Positions 17,587 to 26,871 of a stretch of 64,000 nt of DNA are shown here, one piece after another. The stretch spans positions 1-64,000 of the forward strand of contig NZ_CAKUOF010000008.1 of assembly GCF_934668725.1 (NCBI RefSeq), written 5' to 3'. Source of the stretch: an uncultured Dysgonomonas sp. GTDB lineage: Bacteria > Bacteroidota > Bacteroidia > Bacteroidales > Dysgonomonadaceae. The translations under genes and the position numbers were made by a program. A model generated the notes under the pieces. That model was not told where the DNA came from, ran no database searches, and was given only the letters and a program-made list of their open reading frames with translations. Numbering within the stretch: the first letter of the stretch is position 1; each line of letters starts with the position of its first letter.

Positions 17587-20500
17587 TTAAAGTGTAACAT
17601 TTATACCCAATACAAATCTACGGGTCTGAGGATATACCGATGTAGCCACCCCGGTTATAGTAGATGTTTCGGTTACTCCATTATATCTTGGAGGAATTTC
17701 AGGATCAACACCCGAAAAGTGTGTAATCGTAAATAAATTCTCACCCGAAACAAATATCTTCAAGTTCGATACATAACGAATTTTACCGGTCAGATTATAA
17801 CCTAAAGTAAGGTTTCTCATTTTCAAATAAGTTCCGGTTTCAAGGAAACGGGATGAAACTTTATTGGAATTACTCGAATTATTATATTTTGCCAATGGAT
17901 GAGTCGCAATATCTCCTTCTTTTTCCCAACGGCTCCATCCGCTATGAAGATTCATTTGATTACGGTCTGTGTAAGCCCCATCAGAATCAAACTCGGCACG
18001 GGCATAATTATAAATCTTACCTCCGACTGAATAGTTAAATATTGCTGACAAATCGAAGTTCTTATAAATAAGATTGGTTGCAAACCCTCCGAAAAAGTCC
18101 GGTGTATAAGCACCCATAGCAACCTGATCGGCTTCACTATACTTAGATGTCGTCACACGGTTACCATCTTTATCCGTTTTAAACCATAACGGGTTACCAT
18201 TAGCAGGATCTACCCCAGCCCATTCCTGTAAGTACCATGTATCTGCATCTTTTCCGGGTGTCACCAATTTAGATGCTGATCCTGCAATACCCGAACCATC
18301 ACCCATTATTATCCGTTGTTTTTGACCATACAGTTTGGTAATTTTATTTCTGTTGAAACCTATATTTGCATCTACACTCCAATACCATTCTTTATTTTTT
18401 ATAATATCGACACCAATAGTTGCTTCAAAGCCTTTATTTTGCAGTTCACCTTCATTTCGCCATATTCCTGTTACACCGATAACTCCCGGTAAAGGAACAT
18501 AATACAACAGATCGGAAGTTTTTTTAGCATAATAGTCTAATGTTATATTTACTCTATTAAATAGAGATATATCAAGGCCCACACCTGTTACAAACGACTT
18601 TTCCCATGCTAAATCCGAATTGCCAAGTTGAGAAATAATAGCTCCCGGCTCTCCATTATAGCTAAGCGGTTTTTGATTTGAGCCACTACCTGTTGTAAGA
18701 GCATACAGAGCTAAATGAGGATAAAGAGCTGTAGGTCGGTTACCCACCGATCCATAACTGGCTCTTAGTTTCAGATTATTTACATAGTCCAGTTTAAAAA
18801 ATTTCTCCCTATGAATATTCCATCCTCCACTTATCGAAAAGAAGGTTCCATATCTCTTATTTGCACCAAAATTAGAAGCACCATCCCGACGGATTGAAAA
18901 CTGAGCTAGATATTTATCATCAAACGAATAATTTATATTAGATAAATATGACTGTACAGCCCATGACGAACGCCAGCTTATTGCCTTTTCGGCTTTAGCA
19001 GCTACAGTTCCCACTTCGAAACCCGGAGCAAAGCCGGTAGACATACTTTCGGTATTTTTAGAATTAAATTCGTTCCACTCATAACCTGCAACCGCATTAA
19101 TATAGTGTTTGTCAAATGCCTTATTGATACGAATCAGTTGATTTGTATACAACCTGTTATTTGAACGCATACCTTCGGTTATTCGACCATTCACAGACTC
19201 TCCTCCTGAGGAGCGTGGATCTTCGTACGATGTGGAGTTTTTCTGAAAAAACTTATAACTATTTACAGATGCAAAAGTCATCCAGTCGGTAATCTTAATA
19301 TCAAAATCAAAATTACCCATTACTTCATAAGCCTCCGATTTAGCATAATTCCATTGCAAATCGTACAAATAATTCGAACCCGTTGTATTTACCCATGTTG
19401 GGTTAGGTGCATTTCCAACCAAGCTGCCATCCTTATTGTAAGGGCTATCCCAAGGCAAGTTACCATACATGGCTCCTACTGAATGTTCCTTATCGTGAAC
19501 ATCTTTTCGAGAACCCATTATCTGTGGTTTTATTGTTAAACGATCCGAAACCTTATATTCAACCTTTAACAGAGCATTATATCGGGTGTAGTCGTATCCT
19601 TTTATGGCTCCTGTCTCGTCATACACCCCTAAAGAAACATATGATCTCAGCTTTTCGTTACCGCCATTTACCGATACATTATAGTCTTGAGCAAAGCCTG
19701 TTTGGGTTGCATTGTCCCACCAATCGAAATTCTTATTCCTTAAATCGGGAGTCCACCACCAGTTATTTGAAAATGCTTCGGGATTAGAAAATGAATCATA
19801 TAAATCGTAAAGCTCTTCACCATTCATTATCTTAAATCTACCCGTATTCAAATCTGTTGCAGCAAACTTAGCCAACACATTTACAGATGGTTTACCAATC
19901 TTACCTTTTTTAGTTGTTACTAAAATTACACCGTTAGCACCTTGCGAACCGTACACAGCAGTAGAAGCTGCATCTTTTAACACAGTTAATGTTTCTATAT
20001 CATTCGGATTGATATCTGTAGCACTACTGCCCATAATCACACCATCAACTACCCAAAGAGGGTCGGTACTTCCATTAATAGTGCTTTTACCACGAATTAC
20101 AATTTTTCCGGCCTCACCCGGTTGTCCTGAGCCCGGACTTACATATACTCCGGGAGATTTTCCGGTTAGCAGATTTTCTACTGCAGGAGTAGTTGCATCT
20201 AATAGCTGTTTACTGTCCAATGTCTGTAAAGCTCCGGTAAGACTCTCACGTCTAATTGTGTTATATCCAACAACTACTACTTCGTTTAGGGCTTGCGAGT
20301 CGTCTTCCAATACTACATCAACTGACGAACGTGCTCTAACCGCTATTTCCTGTGTTTTATAACCCAGAAAGGAAAATATAAGTACTGCATTGTTTGCATC
20401 AGGCACCGATAGTTTATAATTTCCGTCAAAGTCGGTAACAGTTCCGATAACCGATCCTTTAACTTTCACACTAACCCCAATCATTGGTTCTTTTTTGGAG

Positions 20501-20631
20501 TCTACTACTGTACCTGTAATTGTCGTTTGTGCTAATATACTTCCTGTCGAAAGGAAAAGCAATAGCATCAAAAAAGATACTTTAATAAAGTAACTTTTTG
20601 CAAAGTTTTTCTGTCTAATCATGTTTTTCAT
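17587..20631 (-). CDS. SusC/RagA TonB-dependent outer-membrane transporter, second pair
   Basis: This 1014-residue transporter is counted from the ATG at 20631. An in-frame extension to 20781 exists, but a -7 promoter element at 20704-20711 lies inside it, and the shorter start puts a good signal peptide (to about SILAQ) at the N-terminus. An ATG at 20622 is equally possible. Domains are a carboxypeptidase-regulatory-like domain (about 37-110), a TonB-box-like LNEVVVVGYN, a plug with LTVLKDAASTAVYGSQGANG, and a barrel ending in NVTL. It pairs with the downstream SusD. The two SusC proteins are clearly diverged, not a recent duplication. Confidence 0.94.
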   Translation of the reverse strand: MKNMIRQKNFAKSYFIKVSFLMLLLFLSTGSILAQTTITGTVVDSKKEPMIGVSVKVKGSVIGTVTDFDGNYKLSVPDANNAVLIFSFLGYKTQEIAVRARSSVDVVLEDDSQALNEVVVVGYNTIRRESLTGALQTLDSKQLLDATTPAVENLLTGKSPGVYVSPGSGQPGEAGKIVIRGKSTINGSTDPLWVVDGVIMGSSATDINPNDIETLTVLKDAASTAVYGSQGANGVILVTTKKGKIGKPSVNVLAKFAATDLNTGRFKIMNGEELYDLYDSFSNPEAFSNNWWWTPDLRNKNFDWWDNATQTGFAQDYNVSVNGGNEKLRSYVSLGVYDETGAIKGYDYTRYNALLKVEYKVSDRLTIKPQIMGSRKDVHDKEHSVGAMYGNLPWDSPYNKDGSLVGNAPNPTWVNTTGSNYLYDLQWNYAKSEAYEVMGNFDFDIKITDWMTFASVNSYKFFQKNSTSYEDPRSSGGESVNGRITEGMRSNNRLYTNQLIRINKAFDKHYINAVAGYEWNEFNSKNTESMSTGFAPGFEVGTVAAKAEKAISWRSSWAVQSYLSNINYSFDDKYLAQFSIRRDGASNFGANKRYGTFFSISGGWNIHREKFFKLDYVNNLKLRASYGSVGNRPTALYPHLALYALTTGSGSNQKPLSYNGEPGAIISQLGNSDLAWEKSFVTGVGLDISLFNRVNITLDYYAKKTSDLLYYVPLPGVIGVTGIWRNEGELQNKGFEATIGVDIIKNKEWYWSVDANIGFNRNKITKLYGQKQRIIMGDGSGIAGSASKLVTPGKDADTWYLQEWAGVDPANGNPLWFKTDKDGNRVTTSKYSEADQVAMGAYTPDFFGGFATNLIYKNFDLSAIFNYSVGGKIYNYARAEFDSDGAYTDRNQMNLHSGWSRWEKEGDIATHPLAKYNNSSNSNKVSSRFLETGTYLKMRNLTLGYNLTGKIRYVSNLKIFVSGENLFTITHFSGVDPEIPPRYNGVTETSTITGVATSVYPQTRRFVLGINVTL

Positions 20632-20703
20632 TGATAGATGGTTTAATAATAAAAGATTGTGTTCGCTAAAATTATTTCTTTTTAACAAAAAAAGACTAAA
20701 AGA

Positions 20704-20711
20704 CAAATATA
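20704..20711 (-). promoter_or_regulatory. Predicted promoter (-7) of the second SusC/SusD pair
   Basis: The minus strand reads TATATTTG, matching TAnnTTTG. It gives a leader of about 65 bases to the ATG at 20631 and argues against any start upstream of it. Confidence 0.6.
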
Positions 20712-20875
20712 GTAAGTTGCGGGTGTGATTTTGTGAAATTTGTGTTAAAAAATACACTAAGTATAAAATGGCTAATGTCAAAAAAAGATTATTGCAGTTC
20801 GGATAAGCTCATTATTATTTTAATCCTGATTATAAAAAGATCATTCAGACTAGTTTTTAAACCCTTTGTTTTTCG

Positions 20876-20883
20876 TATTTTTG
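20876..20883 (+). promoter_or_regulatory. Predicted promoter (-7) of the GNAT/HAD unit
   Basis: TATTTTTG matches TAnnTTTG, with a T-rich stretch about 18 bases upstream as a possible -33 element. The leader would be about 100 bases and contains the hairpin at 20894-20942. Confidence 0.5.
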
Positions 20884-20893
20884 TCTTAGTTCA

Positions 20894-20942
20894 AATAGTT
20901 CGGGGGTCATCCCTTTTTAATATTTCGGTAAGGCGAACTATT
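20894..20942 (+). promoter_or_regulatory. Structured 5' leader, possible attenuator
   Basis: A 9-bp perfect stem, AATAGTTCG (20894-20902) with CGAACTATT (20934-20942), closes a 31-base loop. The loop holds GGGG-TCAT-CCC followed by TTTTT, a small terminator-like hairpin. It sits between the predicted promoter and the GNAT start. Confidence 0.4.
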
Positions 20943-20989
20943 ATCCGTTAAAATTCTGAAATACATCATTAACATTTTGCATACTTAAA

Positions 20990-21490
20990 ATGAATATAAT
21001 ACAAGCCGACTCAAGCCATATACCTGATATACAGAAAATAGCCATTAAGTCATGGGAAGTAACTTATTCAGATATCTTATCCCAAGAGCAATTCGATTAT
21101 ATGATTGAGATGATGTATAGCTATGATGCTTTAAATAAGCAAATGGCTGAACAAAAGCATCATTTTCTTTTGATTAGAGATCAGGCATCATCCGGTTATT
21201 GTGGTTTTGTTTCTTACGAACTCAACTATAAAAATCAAACTAAGACTAAGATACATAAGCTTTACCTGTTACCCGAATGCAAAGGCAAAGGTATGGGACG
21301 CATGTTAATTGAAAAAGTTATATTATTAGCTCGATCTGCTGAGAATAGCCATGTGTCTCTTAATATGAACAGAAACAATAAGTCTTTGGGGTTCTACAAG
21401 CAAATGGGATTTGAAATTGTAGGTGAAGAAGATATTAATATCGGAAACGGATACCTTATGGAGGATTATATTTTTGAAAAAAAGATATAA
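20990..21490 (+). CDS. GNAT family N-acetyltransferase
   Basis: This 166-residue protein is of standard GNAT length. The acetyl-CoA pyrophosphate-binding motif A is visible at about 89-109 (HKLYLLPECKGKGMGRMLIE), and motif B follows with LNMNRNNKSLGFYKQMGFE. GNAT enzymes transfer an acetyl group to an amine; the acceptor (small molecule, peptide or protein terminus) cannot be told. It is followed after 67 bases by a HAD phosphatase gene and is likely co-transcribed with it, ending at the hairpin near 22222. Confidence 0.85.
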   Translation: MNIIQADSSHIPDIQKIAIKSWEVTYSDILSQEQFDYMIEMMYSYDALNKQMAEQKHHFLLIRDQASSGYCGFVSYELNYKNQTKTKIHKLYLLPECKGKGMGRMLIEKVILLARSAENSHVSLNMNRNNKSLGFYKQMGFEIVGEEDINIGNGYLMEDYIFEKKI

Positions 21491-21557
21491 TTTTTCATCT
21501 CCGATCTTAAATAAAGAAATAAACAAATAAGGCATTGCCCTAATAAAAAATAGAATA

Positions 21558-22196
21558 ATGGAAAATAACATTTGCGTTTTATTCGACATGGACGGTGTAA
21601 TGATTGACACCGAGCCTCAATACGATGTATTCTGGAAACATGCCGGAGACAAATACAATACAGGAATCGCTAATTTCGAAAAAGTAATCAAAGGTACTAC
21701 CTTACCTAATATCCTTAAAAAATACTTTTCGCATCTGACCCAAGAGGAATTAAACAATCTTTCGGATAGCCTCGATAAGTTTGAAGCAAATATGAACTTC
21801 GAAGAAATTCCGGGTTCCGTTAAGTTTGTCAAAGGATTAAAGGCTAAAGGTATAAAAGTAGGATTGGTCACCAGTTCGACCGACACTAAATTAATAGCCG
21901 TAAATAAAGCGAAACAATTCGATCAACTATTTGATACGGTAGTATCTGCTGCCCGTGTAACTGAAGGCAAACCTAATCCCAGATGTTTTTTACTGGCTGC
22001 CGAAGATTTAGGAGTTACCCCTAAGGATTGCATCGTTTTCGAGGACTCATTTGCAGGAATAGAAGCAGGGATAGCTGCCGGAATGAAAGTGATCGGTTTG
22101 GCAACAACCAACCCTGAAGAATCACTTAAAGATAAGTGTTGCATGGTAATACCTGATTTTAAAAACTTCTCTGTCGAAGATTTATTGTCGATATAA
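21558..22196 (+). CDS. HAD-superfamily phosphatase, beta-phosphoglucomutase-like
   Basis: This 212-residue protein has all four HAD motifs: DMDGV with nucleophile Asp10 and acid/base Asp12, TSS at 105-107, Lys138 in EGKPNP, and FEDSFAGIEAG with Asp163. The helical cap (about 20-90) follows the first motif, as in the C1-cap beta-PGM/phosphatase group. It should dephosphorylate or isomerise a small sugar phosphate; the substrate is unknown. It lies downstream of the GNAT gene. Confidence 0.85.
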   Translation: MENNICVLFDMDGVMIDTEPQYDVFWKHAGDKYNTGIANFEKVIKGTTLPNILKKYFSHLTQEELNNLSDSLDKFEANMNFEEIPGSVKFVKGLKAKGIKVGLVTSSTDTKLIAVNKAKQFDQLFDTVVSAARVTEGKPNPRCFLLAAEDLGVTPKDCIVFEDSFAGIEAGIAAGMKVIGLATTNPEESLKDKCCMVIPDFKNFSVEDLLSI

Positions 22197-22220
22197 AAAG
22201 ATAAACTAAGGTTGAAATAA

Positions 22221-22256
22221 AAAATCCCGATATAATAATTGTCGGGATTTTTTGTT
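22221..22256 (+). terminator. Terminator of the GNAT/HAD unit
   Basis: A 9-bp stem, AAATCCCGA (22222-22230) with TCGGGATTT (22242-22250), runs into TTTTGTTTT. Confidence 0.85.
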
Positions 22257-22277
22257 TTAGAATGTAAAAGCAATGAC

Positions 22278-22904
22278 ATGAAAATAGAAAAAGAACTTCT
22301 AGAAATAGCTCAAAGAATACGAGCCTTATCACAAACAGGCTTAGTTTATTCTGATAATGAATACAATACCGAACGTTATGAAGAATTACTGCATCTCAGT
22401 AACTCAATGACCGCACTCATTAGCGGTAACGACGTATCTGTTATTGAAGGGTGTTTTCGGATAGAGGATGATTATGTTACTCCCAAAGTAGATGTAAGAG
22501 CTGTTGTATTCAACGATAAAAATGAAATCTTATTGGTTCAAGAAAGAGCCGATGGCGGATGGGCTATTCCCGGCGGATGGGCCGACGTAGGATATTCTCC
22601 TACAGAGGTAGCCGTAAAGGAGATTAAGGAAGAAACGGGTTTAAATGTTGAGCCTATTCGGCTAATAGCTGTACTGGATAAAAAATGTCACAATCATCCA
22701 CCTGCTCCACATTATGCCTATAAGATATTTATTCTTTGTAAATTGATTGATGGAGAATTCACATCTGCCTTTGACATTCTTGACAAAGGTTTCTTCAAAC
22801 AGAGTGAAATTCCTCCGCTATCTGAAGAGAGAACTTTGAAAAGCCAAATTGATTTGATGTTTGAATACAAAAACAATCCCGACAAAGACGCAATTATAGA
22901 CTAA
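22278..22904 (+). CDS. Nudix hydrolase with N-terminal helical domain
   Basis: The protein has 208 residues from the ATG at 22278. An in-frame extension to 22239 runs through the preceding terminator and is rejected. Residues 1-60 match the helical domain found before some Nudix domains. The Nudix box runs from about Gly100 to Leu122 (WADVGYSPTEVAVKEIKEET), with Lys instead of Arg in the REUxEE part. The enzyme should hydrolyse a nucleoside diphosphate linked to another moiety, for example an ADP-sugar-like substrate. It is probably monocistronic. Confidence 0.85.
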   Translation: MKIEKELLEIAQRIRALSQTGLVYSDNEYNTERYEELLHLSNSMTALISGNDVSVIEGCFRIEDDYVTPKVDVRAVVFNDKNEILLVQERADGGWAIPGGWADVGYSPTEVAVKEIKEETGLNVEPIRLIAVLDKKCHNHPPAPHYAYKIFILCKLIDGEFTSAFDILDKGFFKQSEIPPLSEERTLKSQIDLMFEYKNNPDKDAIID

Positions 22905-22918
22905 ACTTTACAAGCAAT

Positions 22919-23785
22919 TTATTGCATTGCAGCTATCATTATTTCTCTTGCTTCTTTTGCTTGAGGTATATTAAAAAGCGGAAAAAGGTGAACCATATTT
23001 TCATATTCATAAAAAGAAAGGTTTACTCCTTTTTCTTTGCAAATTTCACTGAATTTATGGCAATCGGGATATAATAGATCGAGTGTACCAACAATTAAAG
23101 TCATGGGCGAAGCATCGGTATAATCACCATAAATCGGACTGACTAATGGACTTTGCAAATCGCTCATCGAATAAACTTGTCCTGCATATTTAAGACCTTC
23201 GCAATCGAGGCTTGGATCAATCGGTTGAAGCGTTTCTATTTCAGGATTTGTCATGGCAACGTCCATCCACGGGCTAATCATTATCAAATGTTCCGGTTTT
23301 CGCAGGTTATGTTTAGTTATTAATTGTGATAATCCGAGAACTAAACTTGCACCTGCCGAATCTCCGACAACAAAGATGCGTCCCTTGCTTTTGCTTACTT
23401 CTTTATATAGGTTTAAAATAAAATCATATATTTCGATATAGTCCGATTTAGGAATTAAAGGATAATCGGGTATAACAATCTTATAGCCTAATTTATCTGC
23501 AAAAAAAGTGATAATTTCCCAATGAATCAGCGATAAGCCACAGGCAAAGCCTCCTCCATGTAAATAGTAAATTGTATCGGTAGCTGTCTGGTCTTTTACG
23601 GATAAAGTGTATACTTTCGATCCGTCTATAATAGCTGTCTCTATATCGTATTTATTAAAAAGACGATTGGGAGGCGGAACACTATCATAAAAAGCTCCTC
23701 CCTTATACATATCTGTTTCAAGATTAGCTATTAACTTTTTTGTTCCCAGTTTCCATAAAGCAGCTTCCAGAGCATCACTCGTCAT
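22919..23785 (-). CDS. Alpha/beta hydrolase (hormone-sensitive-lipase-like esterase)
   Basis: The protein has 288 residues from the ATG at 23785. A possible longer start at 23833 would overlap the terminator of the upstream gene and is not preferred. The oxyanion-hole motif HGGGF is at 76-80. The nucleophile Ser143 sits in GDSAG, and the acid and base are probably Asp in LYPDCH and His in MVHLFPLF. No signal peptide is seen, so it is cytoplasmic. It should hydrolyse small carboxylic esters. It is convergent with the Nudix gene, only 14 bases apart. Confidence 0.87.
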   Translation of the reverse strand: MTSDALEAALWKLGTKKLIANLETDMYKGGAFYDSVPPPNRLFNKYDIETAIIDGSKVYTLSVKDQTATDTIYYLHGGGFACGLSLIHWEIITFFADKLGYKIVIPDYPLIPKSDYIEIYDFILNLYKEVSKSKGRIFVVGDSAGASLVLGLSQLITKHNLRKPEHLIMISPWMDVAMTNPEIETLQPIDPSLDCEGLKYAGQVYSMSDLQSPLVSPIYGDYTDASPMTLIVGTLDLLYPDCHKFSEICKEKGVNLSFYEYENMVHLFPLFNIPQAKEAREIMIAAMQ

Positions 23786-23814
23786 ATCTATATTTTCTTT
23801 AATTAAACTACAAA

Positions 23815-23853
23815 AATAGAAAAAGTCCGGCAATAAACATTTATTGTCGGACT
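23815..23853 (-). terminator. Terminator of the aldo/keto reductase gene
   Basis: A 14-bp stem (23824-23837 with 23840-23853, one wobble pair, 2-base loop) is followed on the minus strand by TTTTTCTA. Confidence 0.85.
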
Positions 23854-23881
23854 ATCCCCTTATTTATCTATATGCAGTAGA

Positions 23882-24832
23882 TTAAATCTTACTCACTGAA
23901 TTCAATTTTTCAAGAGCTTCTTTTCTCAAATTAATATCCACGCATTTAAGAATATCCAATTGGCTTGCTTTAGATACACTTGCAATGGGGGCTGTTATTG
24001 ATGGACGAGCCAACAGCCAAGCTAATGCTATCTGAGCGGGGGTTGCTTCGTATTCTTCTGCAACTTCGTGCAAAGCTGTCAGAATCTTTTGCCCCCTGTC
24101 ATTTATATATTTCGAAAGGGCATCTTTTCTTTTACTATCGGCAATATCTTCAATTGAGTTGTATTTCCCTGTCAAAAATCCGCTTGCCAACGAAAAGTAA
24201 CTGACTACGCCCAAATGATACTCTTTAACCAAATCCTCGTATTCTGTTTCATATTGTTTACGATCATACAGGTTATATTCGGGCTGCAAACATATATATT
24301 CAGGAAAATTATTTTTACGGCTTACTTCTATGGATTCACGAATACGTGCTGGAGTCATATTAGAAGTCGCTATATAGCGTACTTTTCCTTCTTTCACCAA
24401 TTGAGCATATGCTTCGAGTGTTTCTTCTATAGGGGTCGACAAGTCGTCATAATGCGTAAAATACAAATCGATATGATCTGTACGCAGTCTTCTCAAAGAT
24501 TCCTCAACTTCATTCAGAATATACGATTTCTTTAAACCTCGGTGAGTTTCTGAGATTTGAGCTCCTACTTTTGTAGCAATTGTAAGTTGCTTTCTTTTTC
24601 CCGATTTTTTCAACCAATTACCGATAATGGTTTCCGACTCACCTCCTTTATTTCCGGGAAACCATACGGAATATATATCTGCCGTATCAATAAAATCGAA
24701 TCCTGCATCTACATATTTATCTAGTATTTCAAAAGAAGCTTTTTCATCAGCCGTCCATCCGAATACATTACATCCTAAAGCAAAAGGTATAACTTCTAAA
24801 TCCGATTTCCCTATTTTTCTCTTTAACCCCAT
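23882..24832 (-). CDS. Aldo/keto reductase
   Basis: This 316-residue TIM-barrel oxidoreductase shows the catalytic tetrad Asp49 and Tyr54 (DTADIY), Lys88 (ATKVG) and His127 (YFTHYDD). The cofactor-binding end has the typical ARPSITAPIASVSKASQL segment for NADP(H). It resembles the general-stress and YhdN/Tas-like group that reduces aldehydes and ketones. It follows the PoxB gene by about 40 bases on the same strand and may be co-transcribed with it. The physiological substrate is unknown. Confidence 0.9.
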   Translation of the reverse strand: MGLKRKIGKSDLEVIPFALGCNVFGWTADEKASFEILDKYVDAGFDFIDTADIYSVWFPGNKGGESETIIGNWLKKSGKRKQLTIATKVGAQISETHRGLKKSYILNEVEESLRRLRTDHIDLYFTHYDDLSTPIEETLEAYAQLVKEGKVRYIATSNMTPARIRESIEVSRKNNFPEYICLQPEYNLYDRKQYETEYEDLVKEYHLGVVSYFSLASGFLTGKYNSIEDIADSKRKDALSKYINDRGQKILTALHEVAEEYEATPAQIALAWLLARPSITAPIASVSKASQLDILKCVDINLRKEALEKLNSVSKI

Positions 24833-24875
24833 ATCTACATCTATTAAGTGTTACATCATTTAAAATCAATTGCGC

Positions 24876-26612
24876 TTAAAGTACATCACGCCAATGTTTC
24901 AAGTTACTTTTGGCTGTATCCCAAACTTCGTCTACTCGTCCTGAAAGAATCAGTTTTGTCATTGACTTGGCGAATCCTGTCATTTGAGATAATTCTAATT
25001 TAGGAGGCATCGCCAGAGCATTCGGGTCTGTTTGCACTGATATTAAAACCGGACCGGCAATGGCAAAAGCTTCACGTAATGTTTCTTCAACCTTAGAAGG
25101 TTCATTCACCCTGAATGACTGCATTCCCATAGCTGTGGCTATTGCTGCAAAATCGGGATTAAACATATCGGTTTCATAATCGGGTAAACCTGCAACTTCC
25201 ATTTCTAGCTTTACCATCCCTAACGACCTGTTATCAAAAACAACCAATTTAATAGGAAGCTTATACTGAACTATAGTAGCCAAATCACCCATCATCATAG
25301 AGAGTCCTCCATCGCCACAAAAAGCAATAACCTGCTGATCGGGACGGGCAAAGGCTGCTCCTATTGCCATAGGCATAGCATTAGCCATAGAACCATGACT
25401 AAATGAACCCAGCATTTCGCGCTCACCTGTTGCCTGCAAATAACGGGCACCCCATACGCAACACATACCTGTATCTACGGTGAAGATAGCATCTTTATTG
25501 GCAATCTTATCGATTACTGTAGCCAAATATTCGGGAGCAATGGTGTCTTCGCTACCCGACCTATTGGCAGCCATTGCCAAATGATCTTTTACTTTGGCAT
25601 ATACCTTAAGCTGTGTTTGTAAAAAATCATCATTCTTCTTTTCATTGATTAAAGGCAGTAAAGCTTCCAACGTATCTTTTACATTACCACCTAAAGCCAT
25701 ATCAACTTTTGCACGGCGTCCGATACGTTCGGGGCGAACGTCTACCTGAACAATCTTACATTTTTCGGGCATAAACGTTTGGTAGGGAAAATCAGTACCT
25801 AATAAGATCAATAAATCGGCATCATGCATAGCTGCATAGGCTGATGGTAAACCCAACAAACCGGTCATACCTACCTCGTAAGGATTATCGTATTGAACCG
25901 CCATCTTACCGCGAAAGCTATATCCGACCGGAGATTTAATCAAAGATGCTAATTGCACCACCTCATCGTGAGCACCTTTCGAGCCTATTCCACAATATAT
26001 AGTAATTTTTTCGGTTGAATTTATTAATTCTGCCAAAGCTTTCAGTTCAGAATTTTGAGGACGATATATGCCTTTCGATGGTAATAGAGCTGCTGTTGTA
26101 GGACCTTCGACTGCATCTCCGGCAGCAACATCTCCCGGCAACCCTAGTACTGCTACTTCTTTTTTGTGAACAGTATGTTGTAATGCTGCCTGCAACATTC
26201 TCGAAAACTGAATAGGGGTTGTTGCAATCTGATTATAGCCGCTACAATCATCAAATAATTTTATAGTATTGGTCTCCTGAAAATAAGACATACCAAACTC
26301 TGATGTTGAACATGTTGATGCTATTGCCAATACCGAGGCATTGCTTCGCTGTGCATCATATAGTCCATTTATCAAATGAACATGTCCCGGTCCACTACTA
26401 CCCGCACAACATCCAATACCGTTTAACTCAGCTTCTGCTAAAGCTGCGTAGGCTCCAACTTCTTCGTGGCGAACATGTACCCACTTTACTGTATTATGGG
26501 TTCTCACGGCATCATTTACCTCATTCAAGCTATCACCTGTAACTGCATAAATATGCTTAATACCTGCTTCGTAAATCGTTTCGATTAATTGATCTGCTAC
26601 TTTTCTTCCCAT
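24876..26612 (-). CDS. poxB: Pyruvate dehydrogenase (quinone)/pyruvate oxidase, ThDP-dependent
   Basis: This 578-residue protein is close to the length of E. coli PoxB (572). It has the three-domain ThDP fold: an N-terminal PYR domain with Glu50 in HEEVGAY and CAGSSGPGHVHLINGLYDAQ, a central FAD-binding domain, and a C-terminal PP domain with the GDGG-to-N ThDP/Mg motif (GDGGLSMMMGDLATIV followed by FDN). The C-terminal tail SMTKLILSGRVDEVW resembles the lipid-activated membrane-binding tail of PoxB. It would oxidise pyruvate to acetate and CO2 and pass electrons to quinone. It is probably the first gene before the aldo/keto reductase. Confidence 0.9.
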   Translation of the reverse strand: MGRKVADQLIETIYEAGIKHIYAVTGDSLNEVNDAVRTHNTVKWVHVRHEEVGAYAALAEAELNGIGCCAGSSGPGHVHLINGLYDAQRSNASVLAIASTCSTSEFGMSYFQETNTIKLFDDCSGYNQIATTPIQFSRMLQAALQHTVHKKEVAVLGLPGDVAAGDAVEGPTTAALLPSKGIYRPQNSELKALAELINSTEKITIYCGIGSKGAHDEVVQLASLIKSPVGYSFRGKMAVQYDNPYEVGMTGLLGLPSAYAAMHDADLLILLGTDFPYQTFMPEKCKIVQVDVRPERIGRRAKVDMALGGNVKDTLEALLPLINEKKNDDFLQTQLKVYAKVKDHLAMAANRSGSEDTIAPEYLATVIDKIANKDAIFTVDTGMCCVWGARYLQATGEREMLGSFSHGSMANAMPMAIGAAFARPDQQVIAFCGDGGLSMMMGDLATIVQYKLPIKLVVFDNRSLGMVKLEMEVAGLPDYETDMFNPDFAAIATAMGMQSFRVNEPSKVEETLREAFAIAGPVLISVQTDPNALAMPPKLELSQMTGFAKSMTKLILSGRVDEVWDTAKSNLKHWRDVL

Positions 26613-26793
26613 AATTTCTTTTAATATTTGTATTGTACTTAATGTACTATAAACAATACAAAATAAATTTTAGACAAACAGTCTCTCTTTTTTTAACCTT
26701 TATTAATTCTATAAAAAGCTTGCTATATATTTATCTGCCTGAAAATCGTTAAGTATTCGTGAACATAGAAATTTTAAATTTCAAAGGAATTAT

Positions 26794-26801
26794 TATCTTT
26801 G
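26794..26801 (+). promoter_or_regulatory. Predicted promoter (-7) of the Ter cluster
   Basis: TATCTTTG matches TAnnTTTG, with a TTTT stretch about 18 bases upstream as a weak -33 element. It lies 71 bases before the first TerD start and has no other gene to serve. Confidence 0.6.
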
Positions 26802-26871
26802 TCTGTATTAGCTCCTTGTCTAAGAATTAATTTTTGACAATAATTTTAACCGAATAAAATACATTAGCAAC

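Noticed and set aside
20631..20781. N-terminal extension of the second SusC
   Set aside because: The extension spans a promoter element and pushes the signal peptide inward.
20890..20950. tRNA gene upstream of the GNAT gene
   Set aside because: A stem is present but no cloverleaf, T-loop or CCA-like end could be drawn.
23786..23833. Earlier start of the alpha/beta hydrolase
   Set aside because: It overlaps the terminator hairpin of the upstream gene.
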